Of a DNA stretch of 64,000 nt, positions 8,126 to 18,037 are shown piece after piece; the stretch's first letter is position 1; each line of letters starts with the position of its first letter. This stretch comes from an uncultured Monoglobus sp. GTDB taxonomy: Bacteria; Bacillota; Clostridia; Monoglobales; Monoglobaceae. The position numbers and the translations under genes were made by a program. Under the pieces are notes generated by a model. The model saw only the letters and a list, made by a program, of their open reading frames with translations. It did no database searches and was not told the DNA's origin. The stretch lies in NCBI GenBank assembly GCA_947630135.1, contig CANRGH010000002.1, positions 62,001 to 126,000 on the forward strand, written 5' to 3'.

Positions 8126-8878
8126 ATGGAAAATATTTTAAGCATAAAGAATTTAAATCTGCATTACGGAGACTTCCACGCTCTCAAGAACGTGAACATG
8201 GAGATCCCGAAAAACGAAATAACAGCGTTCATAGGCCCGTCGGGCTGCGGAAAATCGACTTTGCTAAAAACGCTGAACCGCATGAATGACTTGGTCGAGG
8301 GCTGCCGCGTGGACGGGGATATAAGGCTTGACGGCGCGGATATTTACAAGGAGATCGATCCAAACGAGCTGCGCAAGCGCGTCGGCATGGTGTTCCAAAA
8401 GCCGAACCCGTTCCCTATGAGCATATACGACAACATAGCCTACGGCCCGAGAACGCACGGCATCCACTCAAAGTCAAAGCTTGACGAGATCGTGGAAAAA
8501 TCGCTGACAGACGCGGCGATCTGGGACGAGGTAAAGGACAGGTTGAAAAAGAGCGCCCTCGGAATGTCGGGCGGCCAGCAGCAGAGGCTGTGCATAGCCC
8601 GCGCTTTGGCGGTTCAGCCCGAGGTGCTGCTTATGGATGAGCCCACCTCGGCTCTTGACCCTATCTCGACATCAAAAATAGAAGACCTTGCGCTTTTGCT
8701 GAAAAAGAGTTATACTATAGTCATAGTAACTCACAGCATGCAGCAGGCCACCAGAATTTCGGACAGAACCGCTTTCTTTCTCTTGGGCGAGGTCGTTGAG
8801 CAGGGCGGCACGGATCAGATATTCTCTATGCCCAAGGACAAGAGAACCGAAGACTATATCACAGGAAGGTTTGGTTAA
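8126..8878 (+). CDS. pstB: Phosphate ABC transporter ATPase PstB
   Basis: 250 residues, normal for PstB. Walker A is GPSGCGKST, the signature is MSGGQQQR, Walker B is [13 protein letters not shown], and the H-loop is VTHSMQQA. The segment [18 protein letters not shown] after the Q-loop is specific for PstB among ABC ATPases. It powers phosphate uptake through PstCA. AGAGGAAAATATT precedes the ATG. It ends 4 bp before phoU. Confidence 0.96.
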   Translation: MENILSIKNLNLHYGDFHALKNVNMEIPKNEITAFIGPSGCGKSTLLKTLNRMNDLVEGCRVDGDIRLDGADIYKEIDPNELRKRVGMVFQKPNPFPMSIYDNIAYGPRTHGIHSKSKLDEIVEKSLTDAAIWDEVKDRLKKSALGMSGGQQQRLCIARALAVQPEVLLMDEPTSALDPISTSKIEDLALLLKKSYTIVIVTHSMQQATRISDRTAFFLLGEVVEQGGTDQIFSMPKDKRTEDYITGRFG

Positions 8879-8882
8879 TGCT

Positions 8883-9521
8883 ATGAGAGAAAATTTTAAC
8901 AGACAGTTAGACACGCTGAACAGAGAAATGACCGACATGGGTTCTCTTTGCGAGAGCGCCATAGAGAGCGCGGTGCGGGCGCTGCTCCGCCGCGACGAGA
9001 AGGCGGCCGAAAGCGTTGCCGCGATCGAGGACGAGATAAATCACGCCGAGCGGGATATCGAGGCCCTGTGCCTTAAACTGCTGCTTAAGCAGCAGCCCGT
9101 GGCGGCGGATCTCAGGACCGTGTCATCCGCACTCAAAATGATAACCGATTTGGAGCGCATAGGCGATCAGGCTGCGGACATTGCGGAGATCGTCCGCCAC
9201 GCGGATTTTGACGAGAACTATGACAACGAGCACATCAGGGAAATGGCGACCGGAGTGTCAAAAATGGTGACCGGAAGCGTTGACGCTTTTGTGGAGCGGG
9301 ACCTTGACGCGGCCAAGGACGTGATACGCCGCGACGATCAGATCGACGATTTGTTCAAAAAGGCCTGCGACGATCTTGCAGGATATATAGGAAAAAACCC
9401 GAAAAAAGCGGCTCCCGCTCTCGATCTGATGATGACCGCGAAATATCTGGAGCGCATAGGCGATCACGCTGTAAACGTTGCAGAGTGGGTGGAGTTTTCC
9501 ATAACCGGCGAGCGCAGATAA
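8883..9521 (+). CDS. phoU: Phosphate signalling protein PhoU
   Basis: 212 residues forming two PhoU three-helix repeats. Each has the metal-binding ERIGDQAADIAE or ERIGDHAVNVAE motif, near residues 88-99 and 189-200. PhoU links PstSCAB occupancy to the PhoR kinase and limits phosphate uptake. AGGAAGG at the end of pstB serves ATG 8883; a longer frame back to 8796 lies inside pstB and was rejected. Its place between pstB and the PhoP/PhoR pair is the classical one. Confidence 0.94.
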   Translation: MRENFNRQLDTLNREMTDMGSLCESAIESAVRALLRRDEKAAESVAAIEDEINHAERDIEALCLKLLLKQQPVAADLRTVSSALKMITDLERIGDQAADIAEIVRHADFDENYDNEHIREMATGVSKMVTGSVDAFVERDLDAAKDVIRRDDQIDDLFKKACDDLAGYIGKNPKKAAPALDLMMTAKYLERIGDHAVNVAEWVEFSITGERR

Positions 9522-9593
9522 AACGTCGCGTTTGAGCAAAAAACACGGACGCGGATCGAGCGGGGAGCACAATTACCGATTGGAGGAAATGAT

Positions 9594-10274
9594 ATGATTT
9601 ATTGCGTTGAGGACGACGGCGGCATTCGTGAGCTTGTCGTATACAGCCTGCGGAACACTGGCTTTGACGCGGAGGGCTTTGAGAGCGGCGAGCCGTTTTT
9701 TAAGGCTCTCAAAAACGGCGGCGCGCCCGAGCTCGTTCTGCTTGACATAATGCTGCCCGGCGAGGACGGCTTCGCCATATTGAAAAAACTGCGCTCAAAC
9801 CCGGACACCCGCGATATTCCGGTGATACTGCTCACCGCCAAAAACGCCGAGTTCGACAAGGTGAGCGGCCTTGACGGCGGCGCGGACGATTATGTGACAA
9901 AGCCGTTCGGGATCATGGAGCTGATCTCGCGGATAAAGGCGGTGCTGCGCCGCAGCGGAGGAAGGGCCGAAACGGGTGACGGCGAAAAATATTCCGCCTT
10001 TGGTATTGTTCTTGACGCGAGAAAGCATATCGTGACTGCAGGCGGAGAAGAGGTCGGGCTGACCCTTAAAGAGTTTGAGGTGCTGCGGCTTTTGCTTAAG
10101 AACCGCGGCGCTGTGATAACCCGCGACACGCTGCTGGAGCGGGTCTGGGGCTATGATTTTGACGGCGAGACCCGAACCGTCGACGTGCACATAAGGAGCC
10201 TGCGCCGCAAGCTTGGCGACAACGGAAAAATAATAAAAACCGTTCGCGGCGTGGGATACAGAATTGAGGATTGA
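9594..10274 (+). CDS. phoP: Response regulator PhoP/PhoB (OmpR family)
   Basis: 226 residues. The receiver domain has acidic residues CVEDD near the start, phospho-acceptor Asp51 in LLDIMLPGEDG, Thr in LLTAKN and Lys in VTKPFG. A C-terminal winged helix (about 128-226) has the OmpR-type end VDVHIRSLRRKLGDN and TVRGVGYRIED. It should bind Pho boxes such as those at 5336-5375. TTGGAGGAAATGAT precedes the ATG. It overlaps the upstream open frame of phoR, whose true start is at 10288. Confidence 0.9.
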   Translation: MIYCVEDDGGIRELVVYSLRNTGFDAEGFESGEPFFKALKNGGAPELVLLDIMLPGEDGFAILKKLRSNPDTRDIPVILLTAKNAEFDKVSGLDGGADDYVTKPFGIMELISRIKAVLRRSGGRAETGDGEKYSAFGIVLDARKHIVTAGGEEVGLTLKEFEVLRLLLKNRGAVITRDTLLERVWGYDFDGETRTVDVHIRSLRRKLGDNGKIIKTVRGVGYRIED

Positions 10275-10287
10275 CGGAGGTGTTAAC

Positions 10288-11613
10288 GTGAAGCTGAGCT
10301 CAAAGGTCTTCGGCGGCATTGTTTCGGCGGCCGCCGCAGGGGTGATATTGACAACGATCGTGGCTTCGATCTTGTTTTACGCCGCTTTTTCGGGCGAGAT
10401 CAAGTCTGAGGTGAAAAACGAGGCTCTGTATCTGGCGGAGCTGGCCGAGACTGATGAGAATCTGCTTGTCGGCATGCCTCCCGTCGGCGGGAACCGCGTA
10501 ACGATCGTTTCGCCGAGCGGCGAGGTTAAATTTGACAGCGGCGGCGAGGTTTCCGAGAACCATTCGGACAGGCCCGAGATCCGTGACGCGCTTGCGAGCG
10601 GCGAGGGTGAAAGCACCCGCGTTTCCTCGACCTTCGGCAAAAAGAATTATTATTACGCGGTTCGGCTGAAAAGCGGCGATGCGCTTCGCGTGGCCTGCGA
10701 GACCTCAAGCATGTTCGGCGCTGTTTTCGGCGCTATGCCGGGGATTTTGCTCGCCGCTCTTTTGCTGATAGGCCTTGCGTTCACCGCCGCGGGATTTCTC
10801 GCGAGATCAATAATAAAGCCGATAAACGCCATAGACCCGGAAAATCCTTTGTTGAGCCGCGCCTACGCGGAGCTTTCGCCGCTGCTTGAGCGGATCGACA
10901 ATCAGAACAAAAAGGCTGCGGCGCTGATCGACGAGGAGCGCGAGGCTGAAAAAATGCGGCGGGAATTTTCCGCCAATGTCTCCCATGAGCTCAAGACGCC
11001 GCTCACAACGATCATGGGCTGCAGCGAGATTTTAAAAGAGGGCATAGTCAGCCCCGAGGATGTGGACGGCTTTTTGGAGCGGATAAACTCCGAGTCAAAA
11101 CGGCTGTTGTCGCTCATTGACGATATAATCAGCCTTTCCGGCCTTGACGAGGGCGGAGGCAATATCGAGATGTCGGACGTTGATCTGTTTGAGGTCGCCC
11201 GTGAGACGGCAAAAAGACTCGAGCTCAAGGCCGAAAAGCACAAGATAAAGCTTTCCGTGGAAGGCGGCAGCGAGACGGTCCGCGGCAGCCGCGGCCTGCT
11301 TTGCGAGATGATCTATAACCTTTGCGACAACGCCGTCAGATATAACCGCGAGGGCGGCTATGTCAAAGTGACTGTCGGAAACGACGGCGGCAGGCCGTTC
11401 GTTTCGGTCGCTGACAACGGGATAGGAATACCCGAGGCGGATCGCGAGCGCGTGTTCGAGCGGTTCTACCGCGTGGACAAAAGCCACTCCAAAGAAACCG
11501 GCGGCACAGGCCTCGGCCTCTCGATAGTGAAGCACGGCGCCAAGATACACAACGCCGACGTAACAATAAAAAGTGAGCTGAACAAAGGCACAGAAATAAA
11601 AATAACCTTTTAA
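10288..11613 (+). CDS. phoR: Sensor histidine kinase PhoR
   Basis: 441 residues. TM1 is about residues 4-33, an extracytoplasmic loop follows, and TM2 is about 145-175. HisKA carries NVSHELKTPLTTI with phospho-acceptor His233, and HATPase motifs are LCDNAVRYN, VADNGIGIPEADRERVFERFYRVDK and GGTGLGLSIVKH. GGAGG 7 nt upstream selects GTG 10288; an in-frame TTG at 10264 overlaps phoP. It lacks an obvious PAS domain, so signal input probably comes through PstSCAB-PhoU. Last gene of the operon, followed by a strong hairpin. Confidence 0.88.
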   Translation: MKLSSKVFGGIVSAAAAGVILTTIVASILFYAAFSGEIKSEVKNEALYLAELAETDENLLVGMPPVGGNRVTIVSPSGEVKFDSGGEVSENHSDRPEIRDALASGEGESTRVSSTFGKKNYYYAVRLKSGDALRVACETSSMFGAVFGAMPGILLAALLLIGLAFTAAGFLARSIIKPINAIDPENPLLSRAYAELSPLLERIDNQNKKAAALIDEEREAEKMRREFSANVSHELKTPLTTIMGCSEILKEGIVSPEDVDGFLERINSESKRLLSLIDDIISLSGLDEGGGNIEMSDVDLFEVARETAKRLELKAEKHKIKLSVEGGSETVRGSRGLLCEMIYNLCDNAVRYNREGGYVKVTVGNDGGRPFVSVADNGIGIPEADRERVFERFYRVDKSHSKETGGTGLGLSIVKHGAKIHNADVTIKSELNKGTEIKITF

Positions 11614-11614
11614 T

Positions 11615-11649
11615 CCAAAAATCCCGAGGCTCTGCCCCGGGATTTTTGG
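11615..11649. terminator. Bidirectional terminator between phoR and the pectinesterase gene
   Basis: CCAAAAATCCCG (11615-11626) pairs perfectly with CGGGATTTTTGG (11638-11649). Runs of A on one arm and T on the other let it act on both convergent transcripts. Confidence 0.88.
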
Positions 11650-11678
11650 TTAATCCTTGTTTGATTTAATTGTCAAAA

Positions 11679-14600
11679 CTATTTTTTATATCTTGACATC
11701 ATTGCCGCGGCTTCCGCTCTGGTGGCGCTGCCCGCGGGTCTGAGCGTTCCGTCCTCATAGCCGTTTATTATTCCGGCTCCGCATGCCCATTGCATTGCCT
11801 CATAAGCGTAGCCGCTTATTGACGACGCGTCCGCGTAGCCCGAAACATCTGCGCTCGCGTCAGTGGACACAATGGTTCCACTTGCCGAAGCGTATCTGTA
11901 AAGGATAGCCGCGATCTGCTCGCGCGTGACGTTGTCGTTGGGGCTGAACGTTGTGTCGCTCGTGCCGTTGACTATTCCGCTTGTCTCGGCGGCCGCGATA
12001 TACGGCGCGAACCACTCGGACGCGGGAACGTCGCTGAAGCTTGAGGTTCCGCCCGGAGCAATTCCGAACAGGCCTACCGCCATCTTTGTGAATTCCGCTC
12101 TTGTGATATTGTCGTCGGGAACAAATATTGTCGGAGTCTCGCCGTTGATTATTCCCGCGTTATACAGATCCATAATGTAGCTGTATGCCCAATAATCGGC
12201 GGGAACGTCCTCGAATACGGTCGTTGTGACCGGATTTGATGTCACTGTCGTGTCCGGGGCGTTTGTCGCCTCGGGCTGAGCCGTCGCGTTCGGATCCGCC
12301 GTGGCGGAGGGCCTGGGCGTCGCGGTGGCGGCGTTTCCTGTGCCGAATGTGCTGCCGCTGATCGTTCCGCCTCCGTAAGAGGGTTTGCGTGTCGGCGACG
12401 GCGCGGGCGACGGTGATGCCGCCTCAAACGTGTTCTCGACATCGAGCTTAACAGAATAGCTCTTTCCCTGACTGTCCTCGATCACAAGCTCGTGCGTGCC
12501 GTTAGGCAGTGTGTCAAGGAATTCCGGAGTGAAGGTAATGGTGCCTTCATTAACGACGTAGCTGTTCTTGGGAACGACATTGCCGTTGAGGGTAACCTCG
12601 TATACATCCGTTGTTATGCTCGGCAGAGCAACCACAACATCCGCGGGTTTTGCTCCGTCGAATTTTTGCTCGCTCAAGGGTTGAGGCGTCGCCGTAGGTT
12701 CCGTCGTAGGCTCTGCTGTGGGAGCCGCGGTCGGCTTGTCGGTTATCGGTGTTGCCGTGGGCTCAGATGTGGGCTCCGTCGTAGGCTCCGTCGCACCGGG
12801 AGTTGCGGTCGGCTCATCGGTTGTCGGTGTTGCCGAGGGCTCCGCCGTAGGCTCTGCCGTAGGAGCCGCGGTCGGTTGATCTGCTGTCGGCGTTGCCGTG
12901 GGCTCCGCCACACCGGGAGTCGCGGTCGGTTCGTCGGTTATCGGTGTTGCCGAGGGCTCCTCTGTGGGCTCTGCCGCAGCGGGAGTCGCGGTCGGTTCGT
13001 CGGTTATCGGCGTTGCCGAGGGCTCTGCCGTAGGAGCCGCGGTCGGCTGATCGGTTATCGGTGTCGCTGTGGGTTCTGTCGTGGGCTCCGCCGTAGGAGC
13101 CGCGGTTGCGGGAGCGGATGTGGGAGCGTTCGGGTCGGCAAGCAGCTTCAAATATTTGAAGTTTCCAATATATCTGCCGGCTCCCGCTCCCGTGATTTCA
13201 AGTGTAACGCTGCCCGAGGCGGTTTTGTTTGAAATGTCAACCGTAAAGTCCTGATAATCATTCCAACCGGAGGTTCCCAAATCTTTAAATTCCGCGACAA
13301 CGGCGCCGCCTATTTTGACCGTCACGTTTACCTTGTTGGGATTGTTGTTTGTTCCCGTTTCTTTTGACATATTTATTACTGCCTTAGCGTATTTGCCGGC
13401 AAGGTCAATATCGGGAAGCGTGAAAATCGCTATATCATCAGATGTTGCTTTAACGCTGTCGGGACGAATAATATCGCCGTCAGCCATCATTTTTCCGCCG
13501 TTTGACGATGTTATTGAATTTTCGCCGAAGTTCAGCGTTGCGGATCCGTCGGCGTTTTCCGTGATCGTGCCGTACTGAGTCGCTGCATCCGGCGTCGGTT
13601 CGGGCTCGGGAGTCGTAGCGGCGGGAGGTTCCTTGACCGTCTCCCCGTCACCGAGGACTCGCTTGTATGTAACCCAAACATCGCGCATTTTAAAGATTTC
13701 CGGGCCGGGCGTAACGGACATAATCAGCTTGCCTTTTTCATAATTTGTCGGGAATTTAGCAAATTTATATGTTTCCGTTTTATTGTTTGAACCAAAGCCT
13801 TCCATGGTAATTGTTTGGTCTTTATAGTTAATGCAGACCGTAACCTTTGACGGAACTCCCTTTTCAAATTTTCCGCAGGCGTTAAGCCACTGATTGGGAG
13901 TGTTGCTTGATCCGCTGAAGCCGCTTGTGCCCGAGTCGATCGTGTCAAGCTGGTTCCAGTGACCGAGCTTGGAATAGAGAAATCTTGACGTAATGTCGCT
14001 TCCCTCGCCTCTCAGCTCGATAAAGCCGTTGCCGGTTGTTTCGGGTTTGACGTCAAGCGTGTATGTGACGGTGATCACGTCGCTTTTCAGAATATCCTCA
14101 TCAGCGCCGTTATCCGTCGCGAGTTTGATCAGATCATATGTCTTATTTCCGTCTGTTTCGGCATACGATATTTTTGTGCTTATCGTCTCGTCGACCTGCT
14201 TTTCCGCCTTAACGTTAAGAGCTGATGATTTGCCGGTTATGCCATTAACAACGGTTTTGCCCCCTTCCGGCTCGGTTATTGTCATGTCAATGCTTGATGA
14301 AACAACTGTTGCTTCATATTCAATTCCCTCCGCGCTTGCCGGAATGTTTTCGAGTGTCCCCGAGGCCGTTTTCTCGCCGGCTTTCATAACAATGTCCTGA
14401 GACTTGATCAAAGCGTCGTTCTTTGTGATCGTAACCGTATATGTGCAGTCTTCTTCAAGCGCCGCGCTCGCGCTGACCGTAACGGGAATATCAAATACAT
14501 TTTCGGTGTTTGACGTGGGATTGATCGTAACGGGAACTGATTTTTTGTCGCCAATTGTAGTGCCTTTTTCCCTCGCGTACAGAGTAACCTCGCTTGTGAT

Positions 14601-17600
14601 CGCGGGCATACCCGCCGCGGGGCGAATAACTGTCAGTTTTGTTCCGTCAGCCGATACAACAGCGTTGGACGAGGCCGATTCCCACTTAAATTCAATACCG
14701 GCGGGAGGGGTCGGAAGGCTGATCTCTGTCGCTTCGCCCTCGGGTATGGTGACTGAAGCGCCGTTGATGGCCGCGTCAACCGCCTTTAACTGTTCGCCGA
14801 AGTTCATGGGATCCCAATCGTCCGTCCAGCCGCCGCGATTGTCCGCCGCCCAGCTTCCGTTGTCCGCCGAGAAATAGTTCCTTGGATTGAACTCGAGAAT
14901 TTGCCAATCGTCAAGAACCGTGCCCATGCCTTGGCCGCCTTCCTCGGCCGACGCGTTCTTTACGCGTCCGCTGAGATCAGTCGCGGCGCCGCTCGCGTTA
15001 TAAGTGCCGTTCTCAAAAAATCTTGCAAGTTCCTTCTTGCTTCCGCTCATGTCTCTCCAGCCCTCGGCGCCTATTCCCGCTTTGCTCAGGCCGGTCGATT
15101 TATTATCGTCGATCTTGGTGTTGCGGAATGTTATCTGCGCGCCCTGTCCCCAAGGTCTGCCGTAAAGCGAGTTTGTTATATTGTCTCTAACGTTATATAC
15201 CTCGCAGTTATAGAATAAATATCCGTATTTTTTGTTCGAGTCATGATTTGCGGCGGTGATCGTAGCGCCGTAATCCTTGTCGGACATGCCTTCGGCGCCG
15301 AGCTTACAATTGTCAAACACAACCGTCGCGCCGGCGTATATATAGTCCGTTCCGCCGATCAGATCACAATTTTTAAAGTAAATTCTTTCCTCGCCCACAT
15401 ATATCGAGTCCTGATTGCCGCGCGCGCGAACGTTCTCGAAGGTGATTTTGTCGCCGTTATAAACCGAAATGGCGTGTCCTCTTTCGTTAAATCCGCTCGA
15501 TCTTGCCAGCCACGCGCTTTCGCCCGGAGTGAGCGCGCGAGATGAGTTTGCGTATTTAGTGAGGTTGACTGTGCCGTCGGAATTTAAAAGATCATTTGGC
15601 TTTGATTCAACGGTGTTTTCATCGCAGATCGCGAGCTTATCTCTGTACGGCAGAGCAGCTTTCCCTGTGGACGCGTCTATATTCGGGGTGAGATGAGCGT
15701 CCTTCTCGCCTTGAGTTACCATAACGGGAACGCTGTTTACGATATTAAAGTCCTTGACGGTAATATTTTTCGAGCCGCCCCGGATGATCAGAGGCGCCAT
15801 GTTGGCAAGTCCTCCGGTGTTGCCGAGGTTAATATCGCCGTTTACCGTGTCTGTATGCTCTTTTCCTGCCAGATCCTTGTATGTAAGCTTTGTGCCTTTG
15901 GGTACTACGTCGCCCACGTTATAGGTCTTTCCCGATGCGTCCTTCGGCGGATTGCTGTACCAGTCGATATTCGGGTTGTACGAGCCGCTCAGGTCGCAGT
16001 TGGCGGCGGAATAACCCGTGCAGTAATACCAGTGCAGGTTGACCTTTCCCGATGTGCCGGGTGTCTGCCGGAGCGTTATGAACGCCGCGCCGTCAAAAAT
16101 TACCTGCTCCTCATAGTCGCCGGGGTTCACGTTTATCGTAACCGCGTCGGCCTCGCTTTGAGGCTTGAGCGCCTTTGCCTTTGCGACTGCCGTGCTTATG
16201 GTTTTGAAATTGGTATCCGACTCTGCCGCCGACGAATTGACCGTCAAAGTTTTGGGCGCGGGAGCGCTCGTCGCCGTGGGAGCGGACGTTGCTGTCGGAG
16301 CGTTTGTCGCCGTTGGAGCGGGCGTCTCTGTCGGAGCGCTTGTCGCCGTGGGAGCGGATGTCTCTGTCGGAGCGCTTGTCGCTGTGGGAGCGGGCGTCTC
16401 TGTCGGAGCGCTTGTCGCCGTTGGAGCGGGCGTCTCTGTCGGAGCGCTTGTCGCCGTGGGAACGGGAGCCGCTGTCGGAGCGTTTGTCGCCGTTGGAGCG
16501 GGCGTCTCTGTCGGAGCACTTGTCGCTGTGGGAGCGGGCGTCTCTGTCGGAGCGCTTGTCGCCGTGGGAACGGGCGTCGCTGTCGGCATTGTTCCGTCGT
16601 TATAAAATCTGATGTACACATAATTTCCGGCATATGTTGCCGTAGTGGTGATCTCGAGAGTAACGGCGCCTGACGCGGTTGTGTTTGTCAAATCGATAAT
16701 ATTTTCCGCGTAGGCGTTCCAGCCCTCGCTCGGGATTGTTATACTGTCGGCAACGGCGTCGCCTCCTACCTTAAGGATAACGGATGTGGTGTTTTCGCCG
16801 CCGCCCGTCGAGGCGTATATAGCCGCTTTGTTATACTTGCCTCCGAGATCAATATCGGGATATGTGATCGTGTTGTTTCCGCTCAGATTATCGCTTTGAG
16901 CCACATAGTCGCCGTTAAGGTCTTTAAAATATGAGCCGTTGTTATGCGAGACTTCGTTGCTCAAAACAACGCTGCCGTGGCTCGTGACGGATTCGCTGCC
17001 CATATAGAGATAAAGGCCGTCGTTTTCGGTTCCGTCGCGCTCTTCGGTATAACCAAATCCCGGACGGACAGTCGGCCTCGGTGTGTTAGTCGGCTGATTT
17101 GGATCATCGGGCTTGATCGAATTCGCATCGCCCTCTTTGATCACAAGGTTTTTGAAGTTGCCCGTAAGGTCGTTTCCGTCATTGCTCGTTTCCGCTGTTT
17201 TAATAAAAACGGCTTTTTCGCCCTGCGCGGACGCGACGGTTTTAAGCTGCTTTTCGACAAAATTCCAGTTTCCGTCCGGGCCCGAGTAATCCTTAAGCTC
17301 CGCGATCAACACGCCTTCATTCTCAAGGTCGGGCGCGGCTGCGCCGCTTATTTTTTTATCGTCGAGACCTTGAGTGTAATACGCGTCGGTTTCGGCTGCC
17401 GAGCCCTTGAGAGGCATTGCGTAGACCATGAGATCCGCGGTGTATTGATTTGTCAGAGCCCATTCGACCGAAACGTCAACGAACTCCGGAAGATTTGCCG
17501 TGCCCGCGTAAGCGATCGCGCCGCTTGACGTGCCGTCAATAAAATCTTCCTTGACCGCGAAAAACTGATTGTTTCCGGTTCCCGCCCACGCGGCCTTGAA

Positions 17601-17714
17601 AGTGGCGAAATCAGCCACGGGGTCGCCCTTTGCCGCGAATGCCGGCGCGGACGTGAACATTGTCATAACCATAGCCGCCGCGAGAATTAAAGATAATACT
17701 TTTGATTTTTTCAT
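11679..17714 (-). CDS. SLH-anchored multidomain pectinesterase (CE8)
   Basis: 2011 residues. Signal peptide 1-27 ends AFA. Then: an N-terminal beta domain (30-200), a CBM-like domain A (218-372), Pro/Thr linker 1 (376-490), and CE8 pectin methylesterase (490-965). CE8 residues match the family: Gln768-Asp769 in QDSIY, Asp790 in GGTDYIYAG and Arg853 in YGRPW, with spacing close to characterised enzymes. Next come Ig-like segments (970-1150), a lectin-like domain (1175-1355), CBM-like domain B (1375-1529), Pro/Thr linker 2 (1530-1685), an X2-like domain (1686-1760), and three SLH repeats (1828-2011) for attachment to wall polymer. It should de-esterify pectin at the cell surface. GGAGGAAAT supports ATG 17714. 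Domain B recurs in the divergent gene. Confidence 0.9.
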   Translation of the reverse strand: MKKSKVLSLILAAAMVMTMFTSAPAFAAKGDPVADFATFKAAWAGTGNNQFFAVKEDFIDGTSSGAIAYAGTANLPEFVDVSVEWALTNQYTADLMVYAMPLKGSAAETDAYYTQGLDDKKISGAAAPDLENEGVLIAELKDYSGPDGNWNFVEKQLKTVASAQGEKAVFIKTAETSNDGNDLTGNFKNLVIKEGDANSIKPDDPNQPTNTPRPTVRPGFGYTEERDGTENDGLYLYMGSESVTSHGSVVLSNEVSHNNGSYFKDLNGDYVAQSDNLSGNNTITYPDIDLGGKYNKAAIYASTGGGENTTSVILKVGGDAVADSITIPSEGWNAYAENIIDLTNTTASGAVTLEITTTATYAGNYVYIRFYNDGTMPTATPVPTATSAPTETPAPTATSAPTETPAPTATNAPTAAPVPTATSAPTETPAPTATSAPTETPAPTATSAPTETSAPTATSAPTETPAPTATNAPTATSAPTATSAPAPKTLTVNSSAAESDTNFKTISTAVAKAKALKPQSEADAVTINVNPGDYEEQVIFDGAAFITLRQTPGTSGKVNLHWYYCTGYSAANCDLSGSYNPNIDWYSNPPKDASGKTYNVGDVVPKGTKLTYKDLAGKEHTDTVNGDINLGNTGGLANMAPLIIRGGSKNITVKDFNIVNSVPVMVTQGEKDAHLTPNIDASTGKAALPYRDKLAICDENTVESKPNDLLNSDGTVNLTKYANSSRALTPGESAWLARSSGFNERGHAISVYNGDKITFENVRARGNQDSIYVGEERIYFKNCDLIGGTDYIYAGATVVFDNCKLGAEGMSDKDYGATITAANHDSNKKYGYLFYNCEVYNVRDNITNSLYGRPWGQGAQITFRNTKIDDNKSTGLSKAGIGAEGWRDMSGSKKELARFFENGTYNASGAATDLSGRVKNASAEEGGQGMGTVLDDWQILEFNPRNYFSADNGSWAADNRGGWTDDWDPMNFGEQLKAVDAAINGASVTIPEGEATEISLPTPPAGIEFKWESASSNAVVSADGTKLTVIRPAAGMPAITSEVTLYAREKGTTIGDKKSVPVTINPTSNTENVFDIPVTVSASAALEEDCTYTVTITKNDALIKSQDIVMKAGEKTASGTLENIPASAEGIEYEATVVSSSIDMTITEPEGGKTVVNGITGKSSALNVKAEKQVDETISTKISYAETDGNKTYDLIKLATDNGADEDILKSDVITVTYTLDVKPETTGNGFIELRGEGSDITSRFLYSKLGHWNQLDTIDSGTSGFSGSSNTPNQWLNACGKFEKGVPSKVTVCINYKDQTITMEGFGSNNKTETYKFAKFPTNYEKGKLIMSVTPGPEIFKMRDVWVTYKRVLGDGETVKEPPAATTPEPEPTPDAATQYGTITENADGSATLNFGENSITSSNGGKMMADGDIIRPDSVKATSDDIAIFTLPDIDLAGKYAKAVINMSKETGTNNNPNKVNVTVKIGGAVVAEFKDLGTSGWNDYQDFTVDISNKTASGSVTLEITGAGAGRYIGNFKYLKLLADPNAPTSAPATAAPTAEPTTEPTATPITDQPTAAPTAEPSATPITDEPTATPAAAEPTEEPSATPITDEPTATPGVAEPTATPTADQPTAAPTAEPTAEPSATPTTDEPTATPGATEPTTEPTSEPTATPITDKPTAAPTAEPTTEPTATPQPLSEQKFDGAKPADVVVALPSITTDVYEVTLNGNVVPKNSYVVNEGTITFTPEFLDTLPNGTHELVIEDSQGKSYSVKLDVENTFEAASPSPAPSPTRKPSYGGGTISGSTFGTGNAATATPRPSATADPNATAQPEATNAPDTTVTSNPVTTTVFEDVPADYWAYSYIMDLYNAGIINGETPTIFVPDDNITRAEFTKMAVGLFGIAPGGTSSFSDVPASEWFAPYIAAAETSGIVNGTSDTTFSPNDNVTREQIAAILYRYASASGTIVSTDASADVSGYADASSISGYAYEAMQWACGAGIINGYEDGTLRPAGSATRAEAAAMMSRYKK
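12660..13125 (-). repeat. Pro/Thr linker 2 minisatellite in the pectinesterase gene
   Basis: Imperfect tandem units encode variants of EPTATPITDEPTATP and PTAAPTAEPTTEP. At DNA level GTCGGTTCGTCGGTTATCGG-type blocks recur. Such linkers separate domains in secreted glycan enzymes. Confidence 0.8.
16250..16590 (-). repeat. Pro/Thr linker 1 minisatellite, 36-bp units
   Basis: About nine units of 36 bp encode APTATSAPTETP with small variations (N for S, A for E). High DNA identity between units makes unit-number variation by slippage likely. Confidence 0.85.
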
Positions 17715-18037
17715 ATTTCCTCCTTCCGCGCATAAAAATACGCAAATGAAAATTAAATATTTTTTTCTATTTTAATAGTAATGTCTTGAAATTGAAAAAA
17801 CAAGACAAAAAACAAACAATATTAGCCAAAAGTTGCTATAAATCCGATTGAGTTTAAAATACAGCAATTTTTGTCCATAATTGTTGTTTTTTTGGCTATT
17901 AATATTTTAAACTTCGTGATATAATCAAAATGTGTTCGGTTATATGTGATGACTTGTTTGTTATTTGTTCCGTAAAAAAATAAATTAATATAAAAAATCA
18001 AAATTTATTCGGAAAGAAAGGAAAGGATGAAGAAGAA
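17715..18037. other. AT-rich divergent intergenic region
   Basis: 323 bp between the pectinesterase gene and the divergent secreted-protein gene. It holds a TATAAT (17920-17925) on the plus strand without a good -35, and an inverted pair TAGCCAAAA (17823-17831) and TTTTGGCTA (17890-17898) that could be a shared operator. No coding region is apparent. Confidence 0.5.

Noticed and set aside
16250-16590. CRISPR-like direct repeats
   Set aside because: The units are contiguous, in frame with a coding sequence, and have no unique spacers; no cas genes occur in the window.
16165-16633. Several overlapping repetitive frames on both strands
   Set aside because: They are alternative-frame readings of the 36-bp Pro/Thr linker repeats of the pectinesterase.
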